The position numbers and the translations under genes were made by a program. A DNA stretch of 64,000 bases. It comes from Bordetella parapertussis (GTDB lineage Bacteria > Pseudomonadota > Gammaproteobacteria > Burkholderiales > Burkholderiaceae_C). The DNA is taken from assembly GCA_945878355.1 (NCBI GenBank), contig CAMCTC010000014.1, positions 9,599 through 73,598 on the forward strand, given 5' to 3'. How positions within the stretch are numbered: position 1 is the first letter of the stretch; every line of letters starts with the position of its first letter. Of the stretch, positions 36,328-46,710 are shown one piece after another. The notes beneath the pieces are model-generated. The model ran no database searches and had not been told where the DNA came from. It saw only the letters and a program-made list of their open reading frames with translations.

Positions 36328-39078
36328 ATGAACGAGAAATACGCACCCGCCGAACTTGAAACCGCAGCCCACAGCCACTGGGCGCAGCCGCTGTGGAACG
36401 GTCATGACGCCTACCGCGTCACCGAAGACCCCCGTGACAGCCTCGGCAATCTCAAGCCGAAGTACTACGCCTGCTCGATGCTGCCTTACCCGAGCGGGAA
36501 GCTGCACATGGGCCATGTGCGCAACTACACCATCAACGACATGCTGGCGCGCCAGCTGCGCATGAAGGGATTCAATGTCCTGATGCCCATGGGCTGGGAC
36601 GCTTTCGGCCTGCCAGCCGAGAACGCGGCAATGAAAAACGATGTGCCGCCGGCCCAGTGGACCTACGACAACATCGCCCACATGAAGGCCCAGATGCAGG
36701 CCATGGGCCTGGCCATCGACTGGTCGCGCGAGGTCGCGACCTGTACGCCGGCGTATTACCGATGGAACCAGTGGCTGTTCTTGCGCATGCTCGAAAAAGG
36801 CATCGCTGAGCGCCGAACCCAGGTCGTGAACTGGGACCCGGTCGACCAGACCGTGCTGGCCAACGAGCAGGTGATCGACGGCAAGGGTTGGCGTTCGGGC
36901 GCGGTGATCGAGAAGCGTGAGATTCCCGGCTACTACCTCAAGATCACGCAGTACGCCGATGAGTTGCTGTCGGCGGTGAACAACCCCGCCGACGCCAACT
37001 ACCTCGCCGGCTGGCCCGAGCGTGTGCGCTTGATGCAGGAAAACTGGATCGGCAAGAGCGAGGGCGTGCGCTTCGCCTTCCCGCACCAGATCGCCGATGG
37101 CGCTGGCGCGACGATCGGCGATGGCCGGCTCTGGGTGTTCACCACCCGCGCTGACACCATCATGGGCGTGACCTTCTGCGCTGTGGCGCCCGAGCACCCG
37201 CTGGCGCTGCACGCTGCGGCCTCGCAGCCCACAGTGGCGGCCTTCATCGCCGAGTGCCAGGGCGGGGGCAGCACCGAGGCCGAATTGGCCACCCAGGAGA
37301 AAAAAGGCGTGCCCACCGGCTTGACGGTCAAGCACCCGCTGACCGGCGCGGCGGTCGATGTCTGGGTCGGTAACTACGTGCTGATGAGCTATGGCGATGG
37401 CGCGGTGATGGGCGTGCCGGCGCACGACGAGCGCGATTTCGCCTTTGCCAGGAAATACGGCCTGGCCATCCAGCCCGTGGTCGCGGTCGAGGGCGAAGCG
37501 TTTTCCACCGAGACCTGGGCCGACAGTTACGCCGACAAGCAGCGCGGGCGCTGCGTCAACTCGGGGCCCGGTTTCGAATTCCTCGACGGCCTGGCCTTCA
37601 AGCCCGCGGTGGCGAAAGTGGCCGAGTTGCTGGCCGAAAAAGGCCTCGGCGAGAAGAAGACGACCTGGCGGCTGCGCGACTGGGGCGTCAGCCGACAGCG
37701 CTACTGGGGCACGCCAATCCCCATCATCCACTGCGATGGCAGCGACGGTCCCGGGGGCTCGACCCCAGGGTGCGGCGCAGTGCCGGTGCCCGACAAAGAT
37801 CTGCCGGTGGTGCTACCCGAAGACTGCATCCCCGACGGCAGCGGCAACCCGCTGAACAAACGCGCCGATTTTCTCAACGTCGCTTGCCCGCGCTGCGGCA
37901 AGCAGGCGCGGCGCGAGACCGACACGATGGACACCTTCGTCGACAGCTCGTGGTACTTCATGCGCTATTGCGATCCGGGCAACGCGCAGGCGATGGTGGC
38001 CGATGGCACGAATTACTGGATGCCAGCCATCGGGTCCCAGGCCGGTGGGCCTGGGATGGACCAGTACATTGGCGGCATCGAGCATGCGATCCTGCATTTG
38101 CTGTACGCCCGTTTCTGGACCAAGGTGATGCGCGACCTCGGCCTGGTCAGCGTCAGCGAGCCCTTCACCAAGCTGCTGACGCAAGGCATGGTGCTCAACC
38201 ACATCTACAGCCGGCGCGGCGCAACCGGCGGCATCGACTACTTCTGGCCCGCCGACGTGGTCGACCTGCGCGACGAGTCAGGCAAGATCACCGGCGCACG
38301 GCTCAAGAGCGACGGCTCGCTGGTCAACTACGAGGGCGTGGGCACGATGTCCAAGTCCAAGAACAACGGGGTCGACCCGCAGGCCCTGATCGACCAGTAC
38401 GGCGCCGACACCGCGCGGCTGTTCGTGATGTTCGCGTCGCCACCCGAGCAGACCTTGGAGTGGAACGACGCCGGCGTCGAGGGTGCGCACCGGTTTCTGA
38501 AGCGGGTCTGGGGTTTCGGCGCCAAGCATGCCGACCTGCTGCAAGCCGCCAGCCAGCTGCCAGCGACATTGCGCCCCGCAGCGAAGGACCTGCGCCGCGA
38601 GGTGCATCTGGTGCTGCGCCAGGTGAGCTACGACTACGAGCGCATGCAGTACAACACCGTGGTGTCGGGGGCCATGAAGCTGCTCAACGCGCTGGAGGGC
38701 TTCAAGCCCGATGGCAGCGCAGGCGATGGCGCGGTGTTGCGCGAAGGCTTCTCGGTGCTGCTGCGCGGTCTCTACCCGGCCTGTCCGCATATCACGCACA
38801 ACCTGTGGGCTGGGCTGGGCTACGCCAGCGCGCTTGGCGACCTGCTCGACGCGCCCTGGCCGGTGGTCGATGAGTCCGCACTGCTGCGCGACGAGATCGA
38901 ACTGGTGTTGCAGATCAGCGGCAAGATGCGCGGCGCGATCCTGGTGCCGGCGGCGGCCGACAAGGCGGCCATCGAGGCCGCCGCGCTGGCCTCGCCCGAA
39001 TTCGCCAAGTTCTCCGAGGGCAAGCCGGCCAAGAAGGTAATCGTGGTGCCAGGCCGGCTGGTCAACGTGGTGGTCTGA
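36328..39078 (+). CDS. leuS: Leucyl-tRNA synthetase
   Basis: This class I synthetase charges tRNA-Leu. The 916-aa protein starts [11 protein letters not shown]. The HIGH-type motif HMGH is near residue 60 ([16 protein letters not shown]). The CP1 editing domain (about 230-430) contains the TTRADTIMG motif. The KMSKS loop is MSKSK at about 675, and the anticodon-binding domain follows. There are no frame breaks. The start is the ATG after TACAATCGGCGCG. lptE begins nine bases after the stop. Confidence 0.97.
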   Translation: MNEKYAPAELETAAHSHWAQPLWNGHDAYRVTEDPRDSLGNLKPKYYACSMLPYPSGKLHMGHVRNYTINDMLARQLRMKGFNVLMPMGWDAFGLPAENAAMKNDVPPAQWTYDNIAHMKAQMQAMGLAIDWSREVATCTPAYYRWNQWLFLRMLEKGIAERRTQVVNWDPVDQTVLANEQVIDGKGWRSGAVIEKREIPGYYLKITQYADELLSAVNNPADANYLAGWPERVRLMQENWIGKSEGVRFAFPHQIADGAGATIGDGRLWVFTTRADTIMGVTFCAVAPEHPLALHAAASQPTVAAFIAECQGGGSTEAELATQEKKGVPTGLTVKHPLTGAAVDVWVGNYVLMSYGDGAVMGVPAHDERDFAFARKYGLAIQPVVAVEGEAFSTETWADSYADKQRGRCVNSGPGFEFLDGLAFKPAVAKVAELLAEKGLGEKKTTWRLRDWGVSRQRYWGTPIPIIHCDGSDGPGGSTPGCGAVPVPDKDLPVVLPEDCIPDGSGNPLNKRADFLNVACPRCGKQARRETDTMDTFVDSSWYFMRYCDPGNAQAMVADGTNYWMPAIGSQAGGPGMDQYIGGIEHAILHLLYARFWTKVMRDLGLVSVSEPFTKLLTQGMVLNHIYSRRGATGGIDYFWPADVVDLRDESGKITGARLKSDGSLVNYEGVGTMSKSKNNGVDPQALIDQYGADTARLFVMFASPPEQTLEWNDAGVEGAHRFLKRVWGFGAKHADLLQAASQLPATLRPAAKDLRREVHLVLRQVSYDYERMQYNTVVSGAMKLLNALEGFKPDGSAGDGAVLREGFSVLLRGLYPACPHITHNLWAGLGYASALGDLLDAPWPVVDESALLRDEIELVLQISGKMRGAILVPAAADKAAIEAAALASPEFAKFSEGKPAKKVIVVPGRLVNVVV

Positions 39079-39087
39079 TCGACATCC

Positions 39088-39627
39088 ATGCCGAACCGAA
39101 GGCCGAACGACCCTTGCGTCCTCGGGCGTCGCCGCTGGTTGGGCGCGCTGGCGGCGCTGGGCTGGCTGACGGGTTGCGGCTTCGAGTTGCGCCGCACGCC
39201 GCCGCTGCCTTTCTCTCGCATCGCGCTGACAGGCTTTGCCGCCCGCTCGCCGCTGGGCGCAGAACTGCGCACCAGGCTGGGTGAGTTGGCGGTGGCCAGT
39301 CCGGCGCAGGCCGAGGTGGTGTTGCAGGTGCTGACCGACCGGCGCGAGAAAAGCGTGGTCGCGTCGACGGCGGCAGGCCAGGTGCGTGAACTGCAGCTGC
39401 GGCTCAGGTTCGAATTCCGCCTCAACACACCCGGCGGGCGCGAGCTGATTCCCGCCACCGAATTGCTGCTGTCGCGCGACCTGAGCTACAGCGAGAGTTT
39501 GGCGCTGGCCAAAGCGCAGGAAGAGACCGAAATCTACGCCGCGATGCAGACCGACATCGTGCAACAACTGCTGCGCCGGCTGGCACGTGGCAATGGATCG
39601 GCCGCCGCCAGCGCGCCCGAACGCTGA
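39088..39627 (+). CDS. lptE: LPS-assembly lipoprotein LptE
   Basis: LptE is the outer-membrane lipoprotein plug of the LptD barrel in LPS export. The 179-aa protein has basic residues (RRRW), then LGALAALGWLTGC with lipobox Cys30, followed by the family opening GFELRR. The internal YSESLALAKAQEETEIYAAMQTDIVQQLLRRL helix is characteristic. The partner lptD is in this window at 52.4 kb. It sits between leuS and holA, the conserved proteobacterial order. Confidence 0.92.
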   Translation: MPNRRPNDPCVLGRRRWLGALAALGWLTGCGFELRRTPPLPFSRIALTGFAARSPLGAELRTRLGELAVASPAQAEVVLQVLTDRREKSVVASTAAGQVRELQLRLRFEFRLNTPGGRELIPATELLLSRDLSYSESLALAKAQEETEIYAAMQTDIVQQLLRRLARGNGSAAASAPER

Positions 39628-39633
39628 AACGCC

Positions 39634-40734
39634 ATGCAGTTGCGCGCCGATCAGCTCACCGCACACTTGGCCCGCGGCCTGCAGCGGGTCTACACCATCC
39701 ACGGCGACGAGCCGCTGCTGGCGCAGGAGGCCGGCGACGCGGTCCGAGCTGCCGCACGCGCCGCCGGCCATACCGAACGCCAGGTCTTCACCGTCAGCGG
39801 CGCGCACTTCGACTGGTCGAGCCTGGCTGGCGCGGCACAAGCGATGAGCTTGTTCGGCGAACGCCAGCTCGTGGAAATCCGCATCCCCAGCGGCAAACCG
39901 GGCAAGGACGGGTCTGAGGCCTTGCAGCGCTACTGCAATCATCTCTCCGATGAGGTGCTCACGCTGGTGCATTGCCCCAAGCTCGACCGCCAGCAGCAGC
40001 AAGCGGCCTGGTTCGGCGCGCTGGACCAGGCCGGCGTGACGATCAAGGTCGAACCGGTGGAGCGCCGCGCGCTGCCAAGCTGGATCGCCCAGCGCCTGGC
40101 AGGTCAAAGCCAGCGTGTGGCCGAGGGCGAACCGGGCCAGCAGACCCTGGCCTTTTTCGCCGACCGTGTTGAAGGCAATCTGCTGGCAGCGCACCAGGAG
40201 TTGCAGAAGCTCGCACTGCTCTACCCTGCCGGCGAGCTGGCCTTCGAGCAGGTCGAGGCGGCGGTCCTGAACGTCGCGCGCTACGACGTCTTCAAGCTCG
40301 GCGAGGCGGTGCTAGCCGGCCAGACCGCCCGCGTGCTGCGCATGCTCGACGGCCTGCGCGCCGAGGGCGAAGCCGCGGTGCTGGTGCACTGGAGCCTGGC
40401 CGATGACATCCGCAACCTCAAGCGCGTCAAAGACGCGCTGGCCCAGGGTCGGCCACTGCCGATGGCGCTGCGCGAGAACCGGGTCTGGGGCCAGAAGGAA
40501 CGGCTGTTCGAACGCGTGCTGCCGCTGCTGACCGCCGAGCAGCTCAACCATCTGGTGCAAGCCGCCAGCATCTGCGACGGCGTGATCAAGGGGCTCAAGC
40601 ACCCGCTGTGGCCGCTGGAGCCCTGGCTGGCCCTGACCCGACTGGCGTTGCTGCTGGTGCAGGCCGTCACCCCGGCGCAACGCGGCAGGCCGGCGCCCGC
40701 AGGTCTGGCGCTGCAAGTGCTGGAGCCTCGCTAG
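39634..40734 (+). CDS. holA: DNA polymerase III subunit delta HolA
   Basis: HolA is the clamp-loader delta subunit that opens the beta sliding clamp. The 366-aa protein has the family opening YTIHGDEPLLAQEAGDAVRAAA, then MSLFGERQLVEIRIPSGKPG, and a helical C-terminal domain with LAQGRPLPMALRENRVWGQKE. It follows lptE by six bases and is convergent with ghrA. Confidence 0.95.
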   Translation: MQLRADQLTAHLARGLQRVYTIHGDEPLLAQEAGDAVRAAARAAGHTERQVFTVSGAHFDWSSLAGAAQAMSLFGERQLVEIRIPSGKPGKDGSEALQRYCNHLSDEVLTLVHCPKLDRQQQQAAWFGALDQAGVTIKVEPVERRALPSWIAQRLAGQSQRVAEGEPGQQTLAFFADRVEGNLLAAHQELQKLALLYPAGELAFEQVEAAVLNVARYDVFKLGEAVLAGQTARVLRMLDGLRAEGEAAVLVHWSLADDIRNLKRVKDALAQGRPLPMALRENRVWGQKERLFERVLPLLTAEQLNHLVQAASICDGVIKGLKHPLWPLEPWLALTRLALLLVQAVTPAQRGRPAPAGLALQVLEPR

Positions 40735-40744
40735 GCTGGGGGGT

Positions 40745-41698
40745 TCAGTAGCCCGCCTCGCGTTCCACGAGGTGCTGCAAAGGCAGCCCAGCGGCCAGCG
40801 CTTCGATGTTGCGCGCCACCACAGCTGCAGCACTGCGCGCGTCGGTCATCGCTGCGGCATGCGGCAGCACGGTCACCTGGGGATGCAGCCAGAAAGCGTG
40901 ATCGGCGGGCAAGGGCTCGACCTGGAACACGTCGAGCACTGCATGGCCGATCTGGCCACTGGCCAACGCCGCCAGCAGGTCGGCGTCGACCAGGTGGGCG
41001 CCGCGCGCCAGGTTCACCAGGCCGGCACCACGCGGCAGCGTTGCGAGCAAGTCAGCGTCGATCAGGCCGCGGGTGTCAGCCGTCAGCGGCAGCAGGTTGA
41101 TCAAGATGCGGGTCTGCCTCAGCGCGTCGGCCAGCGCCGGCGCGCCGTTCAGCACCCGAACGCCTGCCAGCGATTCAACGCCCGTGGCATCGGTCGCGCC
41201 GCGCCGCCAGGCGCTGACCGGATAGCCTTGCTGCGCCAACCGGCCCGCCACCGCACGTCCCATCTGACCAAAACCCAGCACCAGCACCGGCGACTCGTCG
41301 GCGCGGCGCTGGCCATGGACTTGCCAGCGCGAAGCCCGCTGGTGGCGGGCGTATTCGAAGAATCCGCGCTGCAAGGCCAGCGTCGCCCACAGCGCGGTCT
41401 CAGCCATCGCCGAGTTCATCGCCGGGTCGACCATGCGCGCCAGAGGCACCCCCACCGGCAAGGTCTGGTCGCCCAGCAAGCGGTCGACACCGGCCCACAG
41501 CGACTGGATCAGCCGCAGTCCCGGCAGGCCTGACAGGCTGCCGGGCGCCGGGTTGGCGACGATCGCAACGTCTATGCTGGCATCCGCCACCTCGCCGCGC
41601 GCCAGAGACAAGTTGTGGCCCGGCAAGGCCAGACGCAGCGCCGCGGCCCAGTCGCTGCGCTCGGCGGGCTCGAGTTCACCGGCCAGCAGCAGATTCAT
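40745..41698 (-). CDS. ghrA: Glyoxylate/hydroxypyruvate reductase A-like D-2-hydroxyacid dehydrogenase
   Basis: The 317-aa NAD(P)H-dependent D-2-hydroxyacid dehydrogenase has the Rossmann signature [15 protein letters not shown] near 142. Also present are the [13 protein letters not shown] segment, the catalytic Arg in [10 protein letters not shown], the Glu in FQVEPLP and the His in LPHAAAMTD. GhrA-type enzymes reduce glyoxylate and hydroxypyruvate. Its start overlaps the pncC stop by four bases, placing it last in the thiL-pgpA-pncC-ghrA unit. Confidence 0.9.
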   Translation of the reverse strand: MNLLLAGELEPAERSDWAAALRLALPGHNLSLARGEVADASIDVAIVANPAPGSLSGLPGLRLIQSLWAGVDRLLGDQTLPVGVPLARMVDPAMNSAMAETALWATLALQRGFFEYARHQRASRWQVHGQRRADESPVLVLGFGQMGRAVAGRLAQQGYPVSAWRRGATDATGVESLAGVRVLNGAPALADALRQTRILINLLPLTADTRGLIDADLLATLPRGAGLVNLARGAHLVDADLLAALASGQIGHAVLDVFQVEPLPADHAFWLHPQVTVLPHAAAMTDARSAAAVVARNIEALAAGLPLQHLVEREAGY

Positions 41699-42198
41699 GC
41701 CGCCGCGCTCGGCAGCCGGTCGAGCAGGCCTTGCAGCGCGCAGACCACGGTGGCCTGGCGCACCGCGGCCCGGTCACCAGCAAAGCGCTGAAGCAGCGCG
41801 TCGGTCTCGACTGCACCGTCGGCTGCCCGCCAGGCCCAGGCCAGCCAGACCGTGCCCACCGGTTTGGCCGCGCTGCCGCCGCCCGGCCCGGCCACGCCAG
41901 TCACCGCCACCGCCAAATCGGCCCGCGATCGCGCCAGCGCGCCGCCAGCCATCGCTCGCGCCACCGGCTCACTGACGGCGCCCTGGCTGGCGATCAAGGT
42001 TGCGTCCACGCCCAGCATCTCGGCCTTGGCCTCGTTGCTGTAAGTGACGAAGCCGCGATCAAACCAGTCGCTAGACCCGGCCAATTCGGTGCAGGCGCCG
42101 GCGATCAGGCCACCAGTGCAGCTCTCGGCAGTGGCGATGCACAAGCCTCGCGCACGCAAGGCGTCCGCCAGCGCCGCGACCAGGCGATCCGGCATCAT
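41695..42198 (-). CDS. pncC: Nicotinamide-nucleotide amidohydrolase PncC (CinA C-terminal domain)
   Basis: PncC deamidates NMN to nicotinate mononucleotide in pyridine-nucleotide recycling. The 167-aa stand-alone CinA C-terminal domain carries [12 protein letters not shown], then [11 protein letters not shown], and [23 protein letters not shown]. The ATG at 42196-42198 overlaps the pgpA stop (ATGA), which decides the start over a GTG nine bases up. Confidence 0.95.
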   Translation of the reverse strand: MMPDRLVAALADALRARGLCIATAESCTGGLIAGACTELAGSSDWFDRGFVTYSNEAKAEMLGVDATLIASQGAVSEPVARAMAGGALARSRADLAVAVTGVAGPGGGSAAKPVGTVWLAWAWRAADGAVETDALLQRFAGDRAAVRQATVVCALQGLLDRLPSAAA

Positions 42199-42755
42199 CC
42201 GACCCACCTACGCCACAAAGCGATCACCAGCAGGGTGCACAGCGCCGCGACCAAGTCGTCGAACAAGATGCCGAATCCCTGTCGCCAACCAATGGTCTGG
42301 CCAGGCGCGAGCTTGAAGCGCCGGTCGGCCCAGCCCACCGGGCCGGGCTTGGCGGCATCGAAGAAGCGGAACAGCGCAAAAGCGACCGCCTGACCCCAGA
42401 ACCCGGTCGGCATCACCAGCCACAGCACGAGCCAGAACGCCACGATCTCGTCCCAGACGATCGCACCCGGGTCGGCTTGGCCCAGGTTCTGGGCGCAGCG
42501 GGTGCAGGCCCAAATACCCGTCAGCAGCGACCCCGTGATCACCCAGCCCCAGGGCAGCTCAGCGCGCCAGGCATCGGCCACCAGAAATGAAGCCCAGGCC
42601 CACAGCGTTCCCACCGTGCCCGGCGCGCGCGGCGACAGTCCGCTGCCAAAGCCAAGTGCCATCCAGTGTGCTGGGTGGCCGATCATGAAGCGCGCGCTGG
42701 CGCGGCGCGGCGCGGCGTGCCGGATGTCGGTTTGGGGAAGGCTTGCGGGGTCCAT
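42195..42755 (-). CDS. pgpA: Phosphatidylglycerophosphatase A PgpA
   Basis: PgpA removes phosphate from phosphatidylglycerophosphate to make phosphatidylglycerol at the inner membrane. The 186-aa protein has [19 protein letters not shown], the metal site [13 protein letters not shown], and [17 protein letters not shown]. It has several hydrophobic segments. It begins two bases after the thiL stop and overlaps pncC by four bases; the thiL-pgpA-pncC order is conserved in proteobacteria. Confidence 0.96.
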   Translation of the reverse strand: MDPASLPQTDIRHAAPRRASARFMIGHPAHWMALGFGSGLSPRAPGTVGTLWAWASFLVADAWRAELPWGWVITGSLLTGIWACTRCAQNLGQADPGAIVWDEIVAFWLVLWLVMPTGFWGQAVAFALFRFFDAAKPGPVGWADRRFKLAPGQTIGWRQGFGILFDDLVAALCTLLVIALWRRWVG

Positions 42756-42757
42756 GC

Positions 42758-43738
42758 TCAGGTGCTGAAGTGGTCGAAGCCGCGCAGCGCCATGGTCAGC
42801 TCGCAGCCCCGCGCATCGAGCAGTCGCAGGCCTGGCGCGGCCTCGATGCGGCCGATCCGGCGCAACACAACGCCAGTTGTTGATGCAGCCGACAGCAAGG
42901 ATGACTCCGCTGCCGCCGGTGCGGCGAACAGCAGCTCATAGTCGTCGCCACCGGCCAGCGCGAATTCGAGCTGCAGCGCGCGCGGCTGACGCGCAAGCAC
43001 CGGACTGATGGGCAAGTTTTCGACCTCGATCGCTGCGCCGACGCCGGAGCGGCGCAAGATCTGGCCCAGGTCGCCGACCAGACCGTCGCTGAGGTCGATC
43101 GCCGCACTGGCCAGGCCGCGCAGGCCCAGGCCGAGGGCCACGCGGGGCTGCGGCATCTCCATCGCCAGCCGCACTGCGTCGAAATCCTTGGCCCCGAGGC
43201 TGAGCTGGCCGCGGAAGACCTCGAGCGCCAGCCGCGCATCGCCCAGACCGCCGCCGATGGCATGGCTGACCCACAGCGCGTCGCCAGGGCGCGCGCCGTC
43301 GCGACGCAGCGCTTGGCCGGGCGGCACCTCGCCGAACACGGTCAGGCAAAGATTGAGCGGTCCGGCGGTGGTGTCGCCACCCACCAGTTCGATGCCGTGG
43401 CGATCGGCCAGGTCGAACAGGCCCTGGGCCAGACCCGCGAGAAACACCTCATCGACCCGGGGCAAGGCCAGCGCCAGCGTGAAAGCCACCGGCCGCGCGC
43501 CGCAGGCCGCCAGGTCGCTCAGATTGACCGCCAAGGCCTTGTGGCCCAGGCGTTCGGGCCGAACCGTCGACAGAAAATGCCGACCCTCGACCAGCATGTC
43601 GCAGGAGATCGCCCACTGCATGCCGGGCGCGGGCTGCAGCAGCGCGCAGTCATCGCCGACGCCCAGCACCACATGCGCCGCCGGACGGGACGGGCGGGTG
43701 AAGTACTTGCGGATCAGGTCGAACTCGCCCAGGGCCAT
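42758..43738 (-). CDS. thiL: Thiamine-monophosphate kinase ThiL
   Basis: ThiL phosphorylates thiamine monophosphate to the active cofactor thiamine diphosphate. The 326-aa protein begins MALGEFDLIRKYF. It has the Mg/ATP aspartates in LGVGDDCALL and in the LVEGRHF region, then ELVGGDTTAGPL and IDLSDGLVGDL. The upstream open frame to 43888 overlaps the response-regulator gene and is not homologous. It is first in the thiL-pgpA-pncC-ghrA unit. Confidence 0.96.
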   Translation of the reverse strand: MALGEFDLIRKYFTRPSRPAAHVVLGVGDDCALLQPAPGMQWAISCDMLVEGRHFLSTVRPERLGHKALAVNLSDLAACGARPVAFTLALALPRVDEVFLAGLAQGLFDLADRHGIELVGGDTTAGPLNLCLTVFGEVPPGQALRRDGARPGDALWVSHAIGGGLGDARLALEVFRGQLSLGAKDFDAVRLAMEMPQPRVALGLGLRGLASAAIDLSDGLVGDLGQILRRSGVGAAIEVENLPISPVLARQPRALQLEFALAGGDDYELLFAAPAAAESSLLSAASTTGVVLRRIGRIEAAPGLRLLDARGCELTMALRGFDHFST

Positions 43739-43772
43739 GGCGGCGATTGTCGCCGCGTGAGCGCGGCCCCGT

Positions 43773-44435
43773 TCAGGCTGCGGGCTCACGCAGCAGGTTG
43801 GCCAACTCGACCGCCGAGCGCACGGCCATCTTCTCGAACATCCGGGCGCGGTGCACTTCCACCGTGCGGACGCTGATGTCGAGTTCATCGGCCATCTGCT
43901 TGTTGGCCAAGCCGGCGACCACCCGGTCCATCACCTCTCGCTCGCGCTCGGTCAGCTCGGCCAGCGCGCGCGCCAGCGCTTGTTGCTGGCGCCGACGCAG
44001 GATCGCCAGAGCGCTGACCTGCAAGGCCTGCTCGACCCGGTCGACCAACGCGTTGTCGGAAAACGGCTTCTCGACGAAGTCGAAAGCGCCGCGCTTGACC
44101 GTGGCCACGGCTGTGGGCACATCGCCATGACCCGTGAGAAAGATCACCGGCAAGGTCTGCGTCAACCCGCGCTCGACCAGCCGGTCGAACAGCACCAGGC
44201 CGCTCGTCCCTGGCATGCGCACATCGAGCAGCAAACAAGAGGGCGAGTCGGGCCAGCCACCGGCGAGGTCGCGGCCGGCCAACCAAGCCTCGAAAGCCTC
44301 GGCCTGCGCAAAACCCTCAGACAACAAGCGCCGCGAGCGCAGCAGCCAAGCCAGCGAGTCACGCACCACGGCCTCATCGTCGACCAGGTAGACCACCGGA
44401 ATGCCCAGTGGCGGGTTGGCATGGTTGGGTGTCAT
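43773..44435 (-). CDS. FixJ/DctR-type response regulator
   Basis: The 220-aa regulator has an N-terminal receiver with the acidic pair in LVDDEA, the phosphoacceptor Asp in LLLDVRMPG, Thr in FLTGHGD and Lys in VEKPFSD. A C-terminal LuxR-type HTH follows (LTEREREVMDRVVAGLANKQMADEL). It follows the sensor kinase gene by about 37 bases. With a DctS-like kinase and malic enzyme next door, control of C4-dicarboxylate uptake or use is likely. The start is the ATG giving MTPNHANPP. Confidence 0.92.
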   Translation of the reverse strand: MTPNHANPPLGIPVVYLVDDEAVVRDSLAWLLRSRRLLSEGFAQAEAFEAWLAGRDLAGGWPDSPSCLLLDVRMPGTSGLVLFDRLVERGLTQTLPVIFLTGHGDVPTAVATVKRGAFDFVEKPFSDNALVDRVEQALQVSALAILRRRQQQALARALAELTEREREVMDRVVAGLANKQMADELDISVRTVEVHRARMFEKMAVRSAVELANLLREPAA

Positions 44436-44472
44436 GACGCCAAGTATGGTGCAAGCCGGCAGCGGCAAGGCT

Positions 44473-46632
44473 TCAGATGCCCTCGATCAGGCCGAGTCGG
44501 GTCGGGCCGCGGGGCAGGCTCAGCGGCAGCGTGAAGCGAAATTCGGTGCCGGCCGGGCCCTCCTGGCCGGCCCTGGCCGGCAAGTTGTCGAAGTCCATCG
44601 CACCGCCATGCTGCTCCACCACCGTGCGGCACAGCGACAGGCCCAATCCCATGCCCTCGTCCTTGGTCGTGAAGAAGGGCGTGAACAGACGCGACGCAAC
44701 CTCGGCCGCAATACCGGGACCGGCGTCGATCACCGAGAAGACCACCCAACGCCCTTGCGCACCAGACATCAGCCGAACCCGCAGCGTGAGCATGCGGTCG
44801 GCCAATGGCGTGCAGCCGTCCATCGCCTGGACGGCATTGCGCGCGAGATTGAGCAACACCTGCTCGACCATCGTGCGGTCGACCTTGACCCTGGGCGCCG
44901 GCTGCAAGATATCGAGTTCCACCCTGGCCCCGCTCTTGCGGGCCTGCAAACGCACCAATGGCAAGATCGACTCGATCAGCAGGTCAGCAGCGATCACCTC
45001 ATGGGCCTGGTGACGTCGACGCACGAAGTCGTGCACGCTCTTGATCACCCGGCCCGCGCGCTCGGCCTGTTCGGCGATGCGGACGAGAGCGTAACGAAGC
45101 TGAGTGCTCAGCGCCTCGTCGCCGGTCTGGTGGGCCTGGGTCGACGCAGCGTGACCGGGCGCATCAATCAGGTTGAGCGAGCCGGTGGCGTAGCTGGCGA
45201 TGGCTGACAGAGGCTGGTTGAGTTCGTGGCTGAGCAGCGAGGCCATCTCGCCAGCACTGGCCAGCCTGGCAGTGGCTTGCAGCCGCTCCTGCTGCTGGCG
45301 CGACAGGTCTTCAGCACGGCGCTGGACCGACAGGTCGAGCACCGCGCTCATCCAGCCTTTGTGTCTGCCATTGCCGTCGACCAGCGGCGCCTCGTAAATC
45401 ACCACCGGAAAGCGCTCACCGTTCCTGCGCAGGAAGACCGTCTCGTAACCTTCATGCGGCGGCTCGGCCGCGACGCCGGGCGCTTGACGCGCGGCCTGGC
45501 GGCGCTGGTACTCGACCGCCTGCTCGGGAGGCCAATAGGGCGGCGAGCCGGGGCTCTGCAATTCCTCGGCCGTATAGCCGACCATGTTGCAGAAGGCCGG
45601 GTTCACATAGACGATGCGGCCATCGTGATCGCGCGCTCGCAAGCCCGTGAGCAGCGAATCCTCCATCGCTTTGCGGAACACCAAGGCCTCGGCCAGCAAG
45701 CCCTCGGCCCGGGCACGACGGCGCCAGTCACGCGCCAACAGCAAGACCACGACGAAAAGACCGATCGACAGGCCCAACACCAGCGCGGTGGCCAGGTTCG
45801 GAATCAGGCTGGGCGCACGTTGCACCGCGTCGACCCGCAACTGCAGTGTGATGCCAGGCAGGTCGACGAGCCGGTCGGCGATGAACACGCCACCGCCTCG
45901 AACCGCGCCGCTGCGGGCCAACCTTGTGCCGTCAGCCTCGACGATCGACAGCTCATGGCTGAGTCCCAACTCGACCACCCGCAATTCGTCGAGCAGCAGC
46001 GGCAGAACGATACTCACGACCGTGAAGCCCATCAGCTGCCCGGTCTCTTGCACCGGCACGCAAAGATCCAGAACTTCGACGCCCAGACCGCCCGACAAGG
46101 GCACGAATTGGCTGTGCGAGAACATCGGCGACATTGCGCGCCGCGCTACGCCGCAAGCCAGCGCGATTTCAGCTTCCATCTCGGCGCGCGGCCAGCGCGT
46201 GAACAAAGGCTCGCGAAATGGCGACTCGGCGGCCTCGAGGATCTTCAGGCTGGCATCGCGGCGCTCGATCCGGCCGATCTCACGCAGCTTGGCCAGCAGG
46301 GCTTCGGCATTGCGCTGCCAAGCATGAGGCTCGCCAGGGCGCTGCTGCAAACCTTGCAAACCCTGTAACACCATCTGGCTGCGAAGCCGGATCTCGCCCA
46401 AGGCGGCAGCGGCGACCTCATCGCTGCGCTCCTGGGCTCGAGCCTCTTCATAGCGCAGCGTCAGCGCCACCAACAAGGTCTGCGCCACCAGCAACAACAC
46501 CACCAGTGCCCCCCACAGCAGCGCGCGCGGCCTGCGCCAACCCGACCGGACCCGGCCCAACAACGTGGCCAGCGACCTATCGGCCGAGGGCGGCGGCAAG
46601 ATAGGTGACGGCGGGGCTGGCGATCTGCTCAT
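44473..46632 (-). CDS. DctS-like sensor histidine kinase
   Basis: The 719-aa inner-membrane kinase has TM1 at about 38-58, a periplasmic sensing domain (about 60-295), TM2 (VLGLSIGLFVVVLLLA) and a PAS domain (GRIVYVNPAFCNMVGYTAEEL). The HisKA box has the phosphorylated His in LLSHELNQPLSAIASYATG, at about 467. The HATPase motifs are NLARNAVQAMDG, DAGPGI and GMGLGLSL. This layout matches DctS of the DctSR system, which senses C4-dicarboxylates. It is divergent from maeB. The start MSRSPAPPSP is the last ATG before TM1; in-frame codons upstream run into maeB. Confidence 0.9.
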   Translation of the reverse strand: MSRSPAPPSPILPPPSADRSLATLLGRVRSGWRRPRALLWGALVVLLLVAQTLLVALTLRYEEARAQERSDEVAAAALGEIRLRSQMVLQGLQGLQQRPGEPHAWQRNAEALLAKLREIGRIERRDASLKILEAAESPFREPLFTRWPRAEMEAEIALACGVARRAMSPMFSHSQFVPLSGGLGVEVLDLCVPVQETGQLMGFTVVSIVLPLLLDELRVVELGLSHELSIVEADGTRLARSGAVRGGGVFIADRLVDLPGITLQLRVDAVQRAPSLIPNLATALVLGLSIGLFVVVLLLARDWRRRARAEGLLAEALVFRKAMEDSLLTGLRARDHDGRIVYVNPAFCNMVGYTAEELQSPGSPPYWPPEQAVEYQRRQAARQAPGVAAEPPHEGYETVFLRRNGERFPVVIYEAPLVDGNGRHKGWMSAVLDLSVQRRAEDLSRQQQERLQATARLASAGEMASLLSHELNQPLSAIASYATGSLNLIDAPGHAASTQAHQTGDEALSTQLRYALVRIAEQAERAGRVIKSVHDFVRRRHQAHEVIAADLLIESILPLVRLQARKSGARVELDILQPAPRVKVDRTMVEQVLLNLARNAVQAMDGCTPLADRMLTLRVRLMSGAQGRWVVFSVIDAGPGIAAEVASRLFTPFFTTKDEGMGLGLSLCRTVVEQHGGAMDFDNLPARAGQEGPAGTEFRFTLPLSLPRGPTRLGLIEGI

Positions 46633-46710
46633 TTGAAGCGCAGTATTGCGCAGACTCAGACGCAAGCCACGCTGACTAGAATCCTCAACCCCCTCGATCA
46701 GGACCGCCTC